A stretch of 64,000 nt of DNA from Melieria omissa (Eukaryota; Arthropoda; Insecta; Diptera; Ulidiidae): NCBI GenBank assembly GCA_963971225.1, contig OZ020268.1, forward strand, positions 36,109,848-36,173,847. Reading direction: 5' to 3'. Of this stretch, positions 1 through 12,754 are shown one piece after another. The notes below the pieces were generated by a model, which did no database searches, was not told where the DNA came from, and was given only the letters and a program-made list of their open reading frames with translations. The stretch's first letter is position 1. Each line of letters opens with the position of its first letter. Made by a program: the position numbers and the translations under genes.

Positions 1-2909
1 TAACAAGGAACTAAACACTTTCTAGCAAAATGAGCTCAGCTAACGAGCGCTTCGTGCACCCTGTCAACCCTCAATTCACTGACACTTTGGCACAACATTT
101 TCCTACTGACACGCTGCGGTCCCATGTGTGCGTCGTGTTGGTGTTGGCAGTGCTGTGCGGTGCCATTTTACTGCTACATATTTTGCTCGTTGGTCTTTTA
201 ATGGCATCATATTTTATTATGCTCGCATTTGCACTCATTCGCCAGTATTCATACGTGTGTGTGTGCTGTATTTGCGTGCGCTGAATGCGCGTGTGCGTGT
301 GTGTGTGCGTGTGTGAGTGTTACGTGTATCTGGCTGCGGCAAGCTTGACTCTGCATTCCAGCTACTCAGCACTGTCTATAGATTGTTGACATTTTTCCTT
401 TTCTTCCATGCGCACTTGTCTCGGCTCGACTTGACTCGTTTGGGCACCGTCGCAGCGTTTTGCTGCTGCTTTCTGGTGTGTTTTGCTGCTGTGCTTTTGT
501 CTTTTGCTTTTCGTTTTTCGTTTTGCGTTTTTGCTCTTTTCTTGTCTTGTCGCCATACATGCGCCGTGTGCGCTTTTATGGCGCAAATTCTCCAATTTAC
601 CCATTACACACTCTACTTTACATTGTGTCTGTTTGTGAGGGCACTTGGCTCTGCTCGGGCGCACGTTGCCGTTTTTTTGCGATATTAATATGTGCCATTT
701 GTGGGTTAATAAGGCTAAATCGAGTATGTGTGCCGCACTTAATTATAATCATATTTATTGTCTTGATTTATGGCTGCCATGTTGACCTCAATCAAATTTG
801 TCAGCCGTTTGTGCGTTCGATTCGGCACATTGAATTTTAACGAATCTGCGCGTGACGAAAACAACGCATGGCTTGTAATCGCACACAAAATGCGACACAT
901 AATACTGATTGATTTTGTTTTGTTGTTGCGTTGCGTTGCGTTGCCTTGCGCTTTGCCGCCAACGCTGTCAATGACTTTCCTGTTGGCCCGACTTTTGCTA
1001 CTCGCGCCAGTTGTTGTGTGTTTGTAATTCTGCTTTGTACTCGGCTTGCAGTACTTTGCCGCTTTTTCTTATTGTAGTTGTTGTTGTTTTTTTGCAACGA
1101 ACTTTGTGCAACCCATTGACCAACTTTAAGGCCGCTTTCGCCAGCCGACGGCAACAACACGCCAACACGGCTTCAGCCAGCGGCTAACACACATTTCGAT
1201 TTGTGGCTGCTTGCGAGTTCTTTGCGCCCATCTTTTGCCCAACACCAAGCAGCCAAAACGAGCCAGTACGTGTGCAAATGTATGTATGGGTGTATGTGTG
1301 GGAATTTGCCGCTAATTCTGTTCCAGTTGACTGACTGCTCTGGCTGCCATTCATTATTCGCATGAAGTCTTTTACGCAAAGTGCATACGTCAATGCGGTC
1401 TGCCATCGTTGACATTTTTCAAATCAGCAACGACGATTCGCTTCCTTTCACACGCTAACCCACACGGTTTACTGCAGTTTTTCCACCTTGTTTTTTTGCA
1501 CAAATTACTTTTTCCATTTGCACTTTGCTCTCGTTGTTTTGTCGTTGGTCGATTGGTTGATTTTCTGCTATTTTCAACATTTCGTCACTATGTTCTATGT
1601 TGTTGCTGGCTTTCGGTGTACTGCAGCGAAGTTCATTAATCTCGTTATAAGTTCGTGCAGGCACTTGGCATAATCAATCAATGTGCTTTTGGTGGAGCGC
1701 GGGCGCCAGGTGTGGGCGCTGCTGCATTTGGCTGTGTGGCATATGCGGCCAACGCACCGAATTTGTGTATATGTATTATTTGTCATGGCAACTAGCGTTG
1801 AGCGTTGGTCGATGAATATTTCAGCAGCATTTGCAGGACACTCTACGTAATGGCAGACGACTTTTCATTTGAAATTTGTTTTCTTTCTGTTTAGCGCTTT
1901 CGTGGTAAATAAGTTTTGATGTGCTGTGAAATGGTTTCGAGGGTGAAATGTCAACAATGTACACACACACACATAGTTGGTGTCACTATTATAAGAATGC
2001 TTCATTCGATTAGGTTGGATAGATGATGTAGTGACAATGCACCTGTGACCGTCTTTATCTTTATCTAAGGTCCACGTAGAACTGTTATGGGTCCAAGTAG
2101 CACCGACAGCCTGTAGATATAATAATAGATACAATCTTAATCCTAATTTCCAGAATTGAAAAAGTAACGTAAACCCAGAAGTGAGACTGTCAGTCTTACA
2201 CGAGTTAAATGACTGAAAACACTTGTTTAAAAAGTACAAAAACTGTCTAAAATGTTAAATTTCTAAATGTAATATAATTCTAAGATTCCATTGGAGGATT
2301 AAATAAAATAATGGAATCGAAAATCTTTGGGATTTATCACCCTTTAAAATCTTTAGTAAGACTGTGAGGCTTAGTACTTGTGGGAATTAGGGTTAATTGC
2401 TCCGAAATTTCGTGGTCCTCGCTGCAGAAGTTTCACTCATTTATTGATTTCTGTTTAAGGTTATGTGCATTTTTTTGGATTGTCGTACAAATTAGAGCAA
2501 ATTTGGTTCAAAGCAGTCCTCTTTTTTGTATTTAAAAAAATTTTGTAATTTATGTCAAAATGCTCAAAAAAGTTAACCTTAAATAATAGACAATAATTTC
2601 AAAATTGGTGTAGTTTCAAACAGAATTTAAAATTCCAGGGAAATTCCAAACAATTGTTTTTGTATTGGCAGCAGTATATCTAAGGTAACAATTTTTTTAG
2701 TGTCCAGCTTAGTAACTCCTCGCTAAAAAGTGATCGAGAATTTGGGCTGCACTTCAATGAACCAGAGAGTGATTTGAGGGATGTTGGGTTAATGCAATAG
2801 AGAAACTCTTTGACAAAATATGTATCATGTGCTTTTTTCTATTTATGAAGATATATGAAGCCGTGTCAAAATCTGGTCTATTATATAGATTCTATGTATG
2901 ACTCAAAGT
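1..2909. other. Unique non-coding segment
   Basis: No gene is recognised. The first 1.8 kb is T-rich with scattered CpG and contains a GT tract at 255-318. The rest is AT-rich and plain. A small perfect hairpin has 9-bp arms at 2284-2292 and 2310-2318. The short open frames here, including one of 84 codons at 30-284, are T-rich or repeat-driven with no domain. Confidence 0.6.
255..318. repeat. GT microsatellite
   Basis: Interrupted (GT)n tract. It is the first of roughly two dozen CA/GT runs in the window, most of them in the unique segments rather than in the transposon islands. Confidence 0.9.
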
Positions 2910-2920
2910 AAGTTTGATAA

Positions 2921-3372
2921 GTTTCGAGGTCGGCCTCGATAGTCCAGCGGGTAGCGCGCTGGCTTCTCATACCGAGGACCCAGGTTCGATTCCTGGCTCT
3001 GGTTGGTAAAACACTCATCTACTTCTATCGCTATCCGCATGAGGCAGATGAGAATTACAAGAATCGCACAAGTGCGCTTTTGGCAGGCAATGGCAAAAAC
3101 TTCCAAAAAAAGAAAAACTGCCAATCGCCGTTCGGATTCGGTGTTAAACTGTATGTCCCATCCACCCTACCTTTCCGCATCCGCTTGAAATGTATGCTGT
3201 ATCATATGTTGGAAAGACAGTGTTGCATACGCATTTCAAAAACGGGTGAAATATGAGATATTACTCTCATTTTCCTTCCCTATCCCCCATGGGTATAGTA
3301 CAATGGTCTGAAATGGACTGAGTACTATGGAAGGCTTGTAGCCTTCCTGCCCACCCTCACATCCATCCATTC
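2921..3372 (+). mobile_element. SINE family A, intact copy
   Basis: This is a tRNA-derived short interspersed element. The head, from about 2930, has a Pol III A-box-like stretch (TAGTCCAGCGGGTAGCGCGC) and a B-box (GGTTCGATTCC at about 2984), so transcription would start from an internal promoter. A roughly 300-bp body follows and the 3' end is a CATC-type simple repeat. The copy is bracketed by a perfect 11-bp target-site duplication, AAGTTTGATAA, at 2910-2920 and 3373-3383, which fixes both ends and shows LINE-type integration. A free tRNA gene is excluded because the same head and body recur on both strands elsewhere (14.1, 17.5 and 63.0 kb). Confidence 0.85.
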
Positions 3373-3394
3373 AAGTTTGATAACTCGACTAGCC

Positions 3395-3610
3395 GACCAC
3401 TTCTATATGTCCTGCTTATGGGAAGAAGAAAGAGTAAACCACTTCCTTCCTGTATTTCCTGCTTATGGCAACAAGAAATCGCTTCCTTTTTGTATGTCCT
3501 GATTATGGTTAGAAGAGAGAAGAAACTACTTCCTTTCTGTATGTCCTTTTTCTAAAAAAAAGAGAAGAAGCTACTTCCTTCCTTCTACTACTTCCACTTC
3601 TTGTATGTCC
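3395..3610. repeat. Short degenerate tandem repeat
   Basis: Four to five imperfect units of about 45-63 bp share the core TGTATGTCCTGMTTATGG followed by a purine-rich run and ACTTCCTTCC. It starts only 12 bp after the SINE target duplication. No coding potential is seen. Confidence 0.7.
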
Positions 3611-5448
3611 GCGCTGCATTTTTTTGTACTAAGTTTAGGAAATTAAAGTCGAAAGTGTTGCATAGTGAAAAATTAAGACATATGGCACGACAGGATCGGT
3701 TCAGGATTATTCCTAAAATTTTCAGGTTTTTTTTGTTTCGATTTAGCATTCAAGCAATGCGTGTATTTCTCTGTATCAAACTTAATCCTTCATTGTTTTT
3801 AAATTCAAACTTCAACACTGAACTCCGCTATTGCTTTTAGCCAAATTGTAGATCAAACAGCAAAAACAGATACCAAAGCAATACAGAAAATGTACTTTGA
3901 CTCAACTGGCTTGAATCCAATTTCCGTAAATCTGTTCATTTGGCAGCACTGTTGAACATTATGCAATGAGCAGTGCAGCCAAATTGCATAATTATGTGTA
4001 TGATGATTCTGGTAATACGGAAAATAAAAGTTGAGAAATGAAAGAAAGAAATGTGAAAACGGGTAGACCGCTTGAAGCAAAAAAGTTGAAATGAGTATAG
4101 AAATAAAATTATGCTTGTTAGAAAATTCCATAGGGATATGAGAAAAATAATCCTAAAGTGTTTTAATGATTGATAATAATGATTGAAAACCTTTTGAACT
4201 TTTTTATGCAGTTTTGCTATTCTCAGTTCTCTTTTCTTCAAGTGCTAGGAAGACAGTTTTACAAATGAGTTTAGTTTATTTTAGTTGGGTCAAGACTCAA
4301 ATATTTGATTTGTGTTCCAACGTTACCATGGAATCAGTCATAACGAGGAATAAACATATTTAATTTGATCAACATCAATTCATACTATTTAATTCTTTCT
4401 CAGTTTTTACTGAAGTAGTTTTCAATGCTTCAATCTTTTAGTCTCTCAGTTAGCTTATAAACATTGCAATTCATTGACTGAAATACTTGTCCAATAAATT
4501 TGAAAACTTAATGTCATACCAGCTTTGCAAGGCTGCTGTCTTGGCCAAGTGAGAACTGCAGCAACTGCTGTTAAAAGTTAAAGCCAAAACTCATTTAAAA
4601 GTATTGACAAAACATTTATTAGAAAACTCTTTAAACGTCCAGCCAATTTTTTCTTTCAACTTTTTTACTATTTCAAGCAGTTTTTGTGCTGTCACAAAGT
4701 TTAGTTGAATTGTTTTGCTCTCGCACGCGCAGCATTCAACATCCGGCGCAGACCATTAAAAATAATGAGCGCATTCAAACTGTTTGCACCTTGTCTCATT
4801 GGCGTCTTACGCACCGCACATAATAACTTAATAAAAATGCCTTCATTCATAAGGCACATAAATAATGCTCAAACAGCGGCTGTGAAGGCGCACAAGGCGC
4901 ATAAAGCGGCCAAGTGGCGAGAGCCGCTATAATTTTTTGGCTACGCTGCAATGAAATAAAATGAATGAAATCTAAAATTCATTAGGCATTTTATACACGC
5001 ACACACACACACATAAAAGTGGACAAGCCACTACAACGCATAGCGGAAACAGGGGCACTAAGAAATACAACAACATGAAGGAAATAAGATGTCGTCGAGC
5101 ATTTAAAAGAGATGCGCTATTCTTTTGAGTTTGGTAAAGATTTTCTTCGTTTTCTAATTAAGTAGAAGAAAGAACGAGGAAATTTTGGTTTTATAGTGTG
5201 AAATAAAATTAAGTTATTTTCAATGATATTTTTTTCAATTTGTGAAATGACAGTCTTTTGCAGTCTTTTTGACAACTTCATGATTTAGAACTCATAGAAC
5301 ATTTGGTCTTTATGACCAAAAAATGGACTAAAGACCGGTTTCAGGTCATTAGTGTTAGTAAAAGTTTTATCATTCAAAGAGTTTTTCAATCTTTAGAACA
5401 AATTTGTTTGGTCCATGTGATCAAAATTCTTAACCAAACTTTATTAGT
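3611..5448. other. AT-rich non-coding segment
   Basis: No gene or recognisable repeat. A CA tract lies at about 4997-5012. The open frames on both strands are AT-biased and domain-free. Confidence 0.55.
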
Positions 5449-5452
5449 TTAA

Positions 5453-5681
5453 CACTAGAAAGACCGCAAGTTTTTTATGACTACAAAGTTTACATATCAT
5501 ATGAGCTGATATCTCGAAAAGTACATATTGGATTTGGCAAATTTTTTCAAAAATTTATTTTAAGAAAATATAAAATTTTTCACCCTACGCCAAAACAAAA
5601 GTTCTTAGATAGAATACTAGAGAAAGTAAAGATATTTAAAATCTAAAAGCCGTCAAAATTACTGCAATGGTCTTTCTAGTG
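5453..5681. mobile_element. TTAA-flanked MITE, 229 bp
   Basis: The element has perfect 13-bp terminal inverted repeats (CACTAGAAAGACC at the left end, its complement at 5669-5681). It is flanked by TTAA at 5449-5452 and 5682-5685. TTAA duplication and a start like C(C/A)CTAGAAAG are the hallmarks of piggyBac-type transposition. The element is far too short to encode a transposase, so it would depend on one made elsewhere. Its interior is AT-rich with no open frame. Confidence 0.8.
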
Positions 5682-5685
5682 TTAA

Positions 5686-8600
5686 TAGTTTTATTGCTTT
5701 AATATTTTTCTGCAACATCAATTTAAAAAAAATTTTATATTTATCAAATATTTGTCAACAATTCGTTAGGCAATCACTACCCAACTCACTTCAATTGACA
5801 TCGTTTAGGATTCAATATGGTCTATGCGTGGCCAGTATAACCGGCATAAATGCAGTATACGTATATATTTTATATTTCATTGTAAAGGGAATTTCATGGG
5901 CTACAGTGTGGTAAACAACTTATTGCACCTTTGTTATGGATTTTTTCGAGCAAAAAATCCGTTTTAAAAAAAATTTCTATACAATTTTTTTTTGGCTTAA
6001 AACTTTTTAGTAGTGCATTTTACGTTTCTAATGTTCCACATTAATAAAAAGGTATGAAAAAGACTTTTCGTTTGATACCCATATCGTGAAAATCAGTTGG
6101 AGATTAATTGAATTTTTTTGATAAAAACTTTGAACTTTGACCCCGAGCCACGACTTTTGTGGGTGTTTCCCAGGCAACATTTTTGGTTTGTTAAATTCAC
6201 AAAAATATGCTCTATATGGCCCAAGTTTCGGTTTTTTTTCATGAGGTTTCGCTATAATGCATTTGTTCCGTATAACCGAAACTAAGCTACACTTCTTTTA
6301 AATTTTATTCAATTACTTCACTGTACTTTTGACTTTTCTCTTAGCTTCAGCTTTGACTTTTTTGCTCAACTTTCCACATCTTATTTGCCCAGACACATTC
6401 TGTTGTATTTCTAATCCAAGTGCACCCAATTGACCAATGTAGGGTACAATAGCAACAGCACAACACTGACTATGGTAACAATATAGCTTGAAAGATATTC
6501 CAACACAATGATGTGTACGCAATACCAACGCAATGGAACGCAAATGGTGTTTATGTCTCAAAGGATATGCGGCATTTTTTCTTTCAACTCAAGCTCAAAC
6601 GAAATATTAAGCAAAAAAGAAACATACACACACAGCCAAAACAACAACAACAACCAGAAAAAAACAATTTTGCCCCTTGTCCATGGGGAATAGGATGAAT
6701 TACGTTCAGCTCTCAGTCAAGTCGACAGCACGAGCCTACTTCGAGCTGAGGCCAGTAACTCGGCTGGCTTGACTGCAAATGAACCCACCCACCTGCTTAG
6801 TGAGTGTAGGCGCAAGTGTAGGCACAAAAACTCAAATGAATAAACTACACAACACAAGACAGAAGCGCACAAAAAAATGTACACAACAACAAAAACAAAG
6901 CAGAGCTTAAAAACCAAACAAAAACCGACTGTAAAACAAACTAAACACGCGCTGGTCTAGTGGCGAATATTGTGGCGTTGGAAAACGACAACGACAACGA
7001 CAGCAACAGTCGCGCAACTAATGACAACAACATTCAAGCGAGCCAGAGAATCATGTTTACGCAACGTTTGCCTGAAGGGGAGCTGGGAGCTCTTACCATG
7101 GCGTCCACGGCTACTGATATGCGTGCATGGCAATGCGTGATAAGCTCATTTCGCTGGGGAATAATACATAGTTTCGTTTGGCTACACTCGATGTTCGGCC
7201 TAGTTGCTACTTGTCGCAAGGCGACTGTTGGCAGTTCTGCCTACGGTCGCCGTAATGCAAACAAAGTGCGTAGCAATTTCGAAAGACCAGCATTTAGATG
7301 AAACTGATAAAAGTTGTTGATCATGCAAAATAGTAGAAGGCATCACAGACTCGTGGGGGTTTAACCTTAAAGAAGCTGCAAACCGCTAACGGAAGCCAGC
7401 AAAATCGATTAGGAAAATATGGCAGACTTGGAGTTGGAAGAAGAATAAGCAGCAAGCAACGTTTGATGGCGAAAGTGCTCGGCTGTTGGCACATTAAAAG
7501 TTAAATATTCCAAGGCGAACATAAATCTGAGCATTGACGTGAGTAAGTAGCAGAAAAGGAGCTCAGAGTTCAAAGCATTCCATTTGCTGAACCCACGTCA
7601 AGTAAATTCAATTTACAACCCCTCTCACTGACTACATTATTCATAAGTTGCCGCCAGGTAACACGGAGCGTATGAGTAACCAAATAACCAAATGTACACG
7701 TGCGTCAATATTTTTAAATTTTTTTATTGCCAGCAGCAGCAGTGCTGCCTCGGTGTATATGCGTTTCAAGCCATACGCAACCAAAGCAAACTTTACCAAA
7801 ACGCAGCCCGCAAGCAGCACGCACACACACACATGCGCGCACAGATTTGGTTGATGTGTGCACACCTACATATGTTAACACTTGTGTACAACATGAACAA
7901 CATGGAAAACTAAACTTAGTTAAACTTTCTCCCTCCTCCTCTCACCCGCTCTGCATGCCTGTACATAATATCTTATTCCACTGGATAAACATAATTTATC
8001 TTGGTACCAATTGCCATTCCTCATTTATGCAATTCCTCGAATGCCCAGAAATCAAACAAATAATTTATCTGAGCGAAATGTCAAAGCAAGCAGCAGGGTG
8101 CAGCCCTTCTGTGTGTTGAACGAGACACGAACAAAGCGACAAAAGAAACCAAATCGGCAGCGCAAAGAAGCGAAACAAAAGAAAAATAGCATCGCAGATT
8201 GTTGAAAAACAAAATCGAATCGAAATCTGTGCAGCAACAACAACTGCATGAAACAAGCGGCTGGACTAAGTGACTGGCTGACACACAGACCAACCGACCG
8301 ACCGACCAGACAGACAGCGAAACAAATACACTCACACAATTATCGACGACAAGCAGCAGTTTTTTTGGCTTGGCAAACAAACTGAACGCAGGCAACAGTG
8401 GCGGCGCGCTTTTGTTTGCTTACGGCTGTGTGCGCGCTAGCAGGGTTGATTTTGTTTGCGGTGCATGTGTGTGTGTGTGTGTATGTGTGTGTATGCTTAT
8501 GTTTGTTTTTACAGCTTCTTTAAGTAATCGAAATAAATAACACAACGTTACGCTGTGATTGTTTTTATTTGCAGTCGAATTGCTCTCCCGAAAAAAAAGT

Positions 8601-8985
8601 GAACATGAACAAGTAAAAAAAAAGAGTGAAGAGAAAAGGCATAATGATGCTCGAAAAATGTGTGTGTGTGTGTCTGCATGTGAATGTGAGTGTGGTTATA
8701 TTTGGAAAATGCCAGGCATTGCATGAAGTTGGACTTAGTTGGCCTCATCGCGCTGTTCATAGTATTTTCTTGTGTCAATGAACGTCTTTGCAGATATTTT
8801 TTTTTATATTGCAAGCGTAAACATACAACAACAAAGAAAAAGGAAGTGTGGGCAGCTATTTAAATATTAATATGATGAATGTTTTTTGTTGGTTATTAAA
8901 AAGTCAATATTAATGATTTTAAAACTTAATTTTAATTGTTCATATGGTTCTTCGGAAGTCTAGAAGATCTAGCTGATAAGACCAT
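5686..8985. other. Non-coding segment with microsatellites
   Basis: 5.7-6.3 kb is AT-rich and may contain an unrecognised old repeat. 6.3-8.9 kb looks unique, with CA/GT runs at about 7822-7838, 8466-8493 and 8659-8674. A 113-codon open frame near 6960-7301 starts at GTG and has no domain, so I do not call it. Nothing else is supported. Confidence 0.5.
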
Positions 8986-9039
8986 ACGCCGTCTACTAAG
9001 CTTCGTTAATAGCTCCAAATGGTTTAACGAGTGAGCGAT

Positions 9040-9120
9040 ATGATGCTCGATCTCATGTGGTATCACAATGGGCCGCCTGGCCTAAGTGTGCTCCTCCTGG
9101 AGCAGCCACACCTACCTACC
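9040..9120 (+). mobile_element. LINE/SINE 3' tail fragment
   Basis: The segment reads GGTATCACAATGGG, then GGCCTAAGTGTG, then a short ACCTACCTACCT tail. The same block ends the LINE at 52.2 kb and the SINE copies at 19.4 and 62.7 kb. Only the tail is present, so the source could be either. Confidence 0.6.
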
Positions 9121-9226
9121 TACCTATGGCTGACTGGTACTGCAGTTGGAAATTAATTAGAATAATTGGATCCTTGGTTCGGTCTGGTTTCCAAAGAAGG
9201 TTCTGAGTTTTATGAATAGTTCATAT

Positions 9227-9639
9227 TGTTACGAAAATGACTTCTCTAAGTTCGTTTTGGTTAGTGCTTCAAAATAAAACCACTTCAATTACACTTCAAT
9301 TACTCAATGCAAAACGCAATCAGAAACCAACAATCACTTTATTTACAGATTTACACTTTGCTTGTATCTACACTTGTTACTACTTCGCTTGTTTAAATCA
9401 GCCTTGACTCTCTGCGCTGCACACTGCTGCCATTTATACTTGATTGCTTTATCGCGTCGAAGGTTCTTGCACATTCCAGTTGGACTCTGCGATTGTTCTC
9501 GCACAGCCCATTACCATCGCGAACCATCCTTGCCATATCGGAATTATAGCAAGTTTTCAGTACTCTAAAGTGCGTGCCTAAAAGTATGCTCGTAAAAGCA
9601 TTCACGCATAGCACAGCAGAAGAGTGCCTCATCGTTACA
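9227..9639 (-). mobile_element. Solo LTR, gypsy-like, copy 1
   Basis: A 413-bp long terminal repeat, read on the minus strand from TGTAACGATGAGGCAC to TTATTTTCGTAACA, begins TG and ends CA. It is flanked by a 4-bp duplication ATAT at 9223-9226 and 9640-9643. A TATA box (TATAAATGG) lies upstream of GCAGCGCAGAG. No gag-pol sequence adjoins it, so the internal region was probably lost by LTR-LTR recombination. A 4-bp ATAT target fits the 17.6/297 group of Ty3/gypsy elements, but the clade is inference. Confidence 0.85.
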
Positions 9640-9643
9640 ATAT

Positions 9644-12270
9644 ATTTAAGCCGCAGATGACAGATTTGGTTCAATGGGAAATTCCTTTAATGTTTTGATT
9701 ACAAGATTTTTGAATAAAATATATTGAAGCAATTTCTTTGAAGCTTTATTAGATTCCAAAGTTAAAAATAAGAAAGTAAGAAAATTTTCAAAAATTATAA
9801 ATTAAAATTAAATTATAAAAACTTTTTTTACTTATCTTATCTCTTATCTCTATCTATCTAGTTTTTCTTTTTACTGTGCACCGTTTTGTTGTCTTTTTCT
9901 ACTGCTATATCTTTGTTTGCTTTGGCATGTCATGTTATTTAAAATCTTATTTAGGTTTTTATGCGTTTTCAATCAATTTTCCTTCCTTCTTCGTTACTCG
10001 TATTAAGTTTGTTTCCCCTTTTTATGTTGTTGAATTTCTAAATCGGCGATTCTTTTTGTTTCACTTCTTTAGCTCTTTCAGCTCTTTAATTCTGCTAATC
10101 CTCTATCGTCTACAAGATTATCAATTCCTTTTGATCAGCTCCTCATTCCAACTTCCATGTCTTTACACAGACTCCATCTGCTCCTTCCATCTCACTTCTG
10201 ATGCCCAGAAGCCACTTAAACTCAACGCTAATGCACAAAGTGCAGCTTTCTTCTTCCATTCTTCTCTTCCCCCCTCCCCCCCTGCTCAATGACCAACACT
10301 TAATGGCAGTTATTAATTCGGCGTTCCGTTGAATTTTCAAATATAAATTCAAGGCGCTGCGCATCGTTAGCGCTCAATGGTTCAGAGCTCAGCTTCGACT
10401 CGCCGCGTGAATGTTTTTATTTTGCAATTTTCTGCAATGCTGTGATTTTTTCCAACTGAGTTGTCATTATGATATTTATTTTTATTTTTTTTGCCACACA
10501 TTCATTACTTCATTGCAGTTTCCTGGCGTAATGCTTTTGCTTCTTTACGTCTCGTGTGCGCCGGCACTTTGTCGACTGCTCCTCGGTCGAGCTCACACTA
10601 AATGCTGGCAATTTCTTGTGCTGCTCTGATTTTCTTTCGAAATTTGTAGTTTTTGTTTTGCTTGTTTGCTCAACTGTTGGCTGCTTTAACTGCGGCTCGT
10701 GCTGCTGCAGCTGCATTTCAGTTCTCAAAGTGCTTGGAGCTTTTGCCATAATTGCTGCAGCGTGCACCCTGTGCATACAGAGCAGCTTGCAACGGCTTGG
10801 TTGCTGTTGTTGTTGCTCTTATTGCTCTTGTTGTTGTTACAGCTGCATAAGGTGTACTCAAGCAGCGGGAAGTGGCTGAAATTTAATTTTTCTTCAAATT
10901 GGAATGCGGCAACAGCCTCCCTCCACACGCCGTCAGCCGCATATGTTATGCGGCACGTAAAGATGCTGCTACAACAACGGCCAAAGCAACAACTACACAG
11001 TCAACATTTCGATTGGTGTTGTTGCAGCCGCTTCGTTTGCCGCTTCGACTGCCGTTTGCGCATACTAACCGGCATTATCTGCACCAGCACTTGCACGAAC
11101 TTCTTTTCCGTGGCTGCCGTTTGAAAAGAAGCATTTTTGTAAACTGTTCGCAGGCGTTTTCCACACCTCAAACCACTGTCTTACATGCAAGTCCAAAGTG
11201 AAGTATGTGTGTGCTTATTTCTAACGTGCGTGTATATGTGTGTATGTGAGATCCTGGCAAACGCAGCCGCACTTGTGCTTCTTTCTAATGCCTAAAAGTC
11301 GTCGACTGTTCGACGTGTTATTTTTCATCTTTTTGCTGCAGAATGTTACTCCATTTTTTTTTTTTCAGCTTTTTATACTTGGCTCGATTTTTGTGCCTCT
11401 GCCTCTGCCTGTTTCTTATTTTATATTTTCATTGCATTTGCTTCTTTACCGTTTACCGATTCCTCGTACAGTCTGCTCTGTGCTTGGTTGGCTTTCTTAG
11501 GCGAAATGTACAATTCTAATGGGAATTTACCATTTCTGCCGTACACTTTTTTCTTTCCATTTGCTTGTGTGCACCAAAGCCGCAGCACAGCACATAGCAC
11601 AACAACAACAACAACTAGACTTGCGTGTATTGCATTTTGCTTTTAACATTTATATTTATTTTGCTATTTGGGCGCACTCGCATTGCAGTCTTTGTGTGTA
11701 GAACCCATTGAGAGAAAATACAATAAGATTGTGAATTTTGAAAAAAAAAAAGAAATATATGAAAAATGAAATGAAATCAAAATAACATAAAACAATTTTT
11801 ACAAAATGAAGTACACAGTGCTATTACAGATTCTTATGTGTGCGTTTCTTTGTGTGTGTGTGTGTGTGTGTGCATTGGGATGCGCTGCTCTCATATTTTA
11901 TTAGCATACTTTGGCTTTGGCCACTCAGCGCCAGTGTGGCATTATTTTCAACTTGGGGCATGAAAAATAATGCTTGAATTATATAGCATAATTTAATTGA
12001 ATTATGTATTAGTTAAAGCAAAAACTTTGTTTTGCACAAATGATGTAAAATAGGAACCATGCTGTGTTAGAACTGCAGGTCTTCGAAGATGGCCTCAAAG
12101 TCACCAAAGTCTCAATTGAAATCCGCGTAAACGGTTAAATATTTTGGGGTAACTGATATAAAATCGGTCTTTAATGCCTATAATTCAAATCCAGGTAGTA
12201 TTTCTTAGATATCCCAAAAATTTTTTTTTTGCATAAATACGAATCAGGAAAGATTTCATATTTCATATTT
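9644..12270. other. T-rich unique non-coding segment
   Basis: No gene is recognised. Long open frames here (up to 141 codons) come from pyrimidine runs and CTG/TTG triplets and are low-complexity on both strands. A TCTATC run lies at about 9848-9862 and a GT tract at 11851-11872. Confidence 0.5.
11851..11872. repeat. GT microsatellite
   Basis: Perfect (TG)11 run, a good candidate polymorphic marker. Confidence 0.95.
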
Positions 12271-12274
12271 CATA

Positions 12275-12600
12275 TTTTTTTCAAATTTTTCAACGTTGTT
12301 TGAGACATGTTTTTCCTGCGTACAAATTAGGTACAAAGTTGTATACCATTTTTTTTTTGTTTTTAAGCATTGTTTGAGACGTGTTTTTCTTGCATACAAA
12401 TTGAGTACAAAATTGTTAACCATTTTATATTTTTCCAATTTTTTAGCATTGTTTGAGACATGTTTTTCTTGCATACAAATTGAGTACAAAAATTTAAACC
12501 ACTTTATGATTTTTCGAATTTTCTAGGATTGTCTGAGACATGTTTTTCCTGCATAGAAAATAGGTAAACAATTTTAAATAATTTAAAATTTTTTTCAAAT
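12275..12600. repeat. Tandem array, about 78 bp x 4
   Basis: The core GTTTGAGACATGTTTTTC recurs at 12298, 12372, 12451 and 12531 (spacings 74, 79 and 80), each followed by TGCATACAAATTGAGTAC and an AT-rich linker. The third and fourth units are the most alike in the linker. No coding sense is seen. Confidence 0.85.
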
Positions 12601-12754
12601 TTGTGTTCATTATTTCAGACTTTTATCAAAGTACCACATGCTCACCGAAAACTAAAACCTGGTTAGTAGTATGACTAAATCCACCTGGTAGAATTTAGGT
12701 ATCCAAGAAGATTCCCCAGACTTACTGTCGAGCAGTCGGTCGAACAAGTAGTGT

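Noticed and set aside
30..284. 84-codon open frame with a hydrophobic centre, near the window start
   Set aside because: The end runs into a GT microsatellite, there is no domain, and composition is no different from the surrounding T-rich DNA.
2930..3002. Possible tRNA gene
   Set aside because: A-box and B-box are present, but the same head is followed by the same body in several other places and is bracketed by an 11-bp duplication, so it is a SINE head.
6960..7301. 113-codon open frame near an ACGACAACGAC repeat
   Set aside because: It lacks an ATG at its start and any recognisable domain; a real exon could not be supported by splice sites or homology.
10699..11124. 141-codon open frame rich in Leu and Cys, with an Asn/Ser-rich frame opposite
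   Set aside because: Driven by TTG/CTG triplet runs; no domain, and overlapping frames of similar length exist on both strands.
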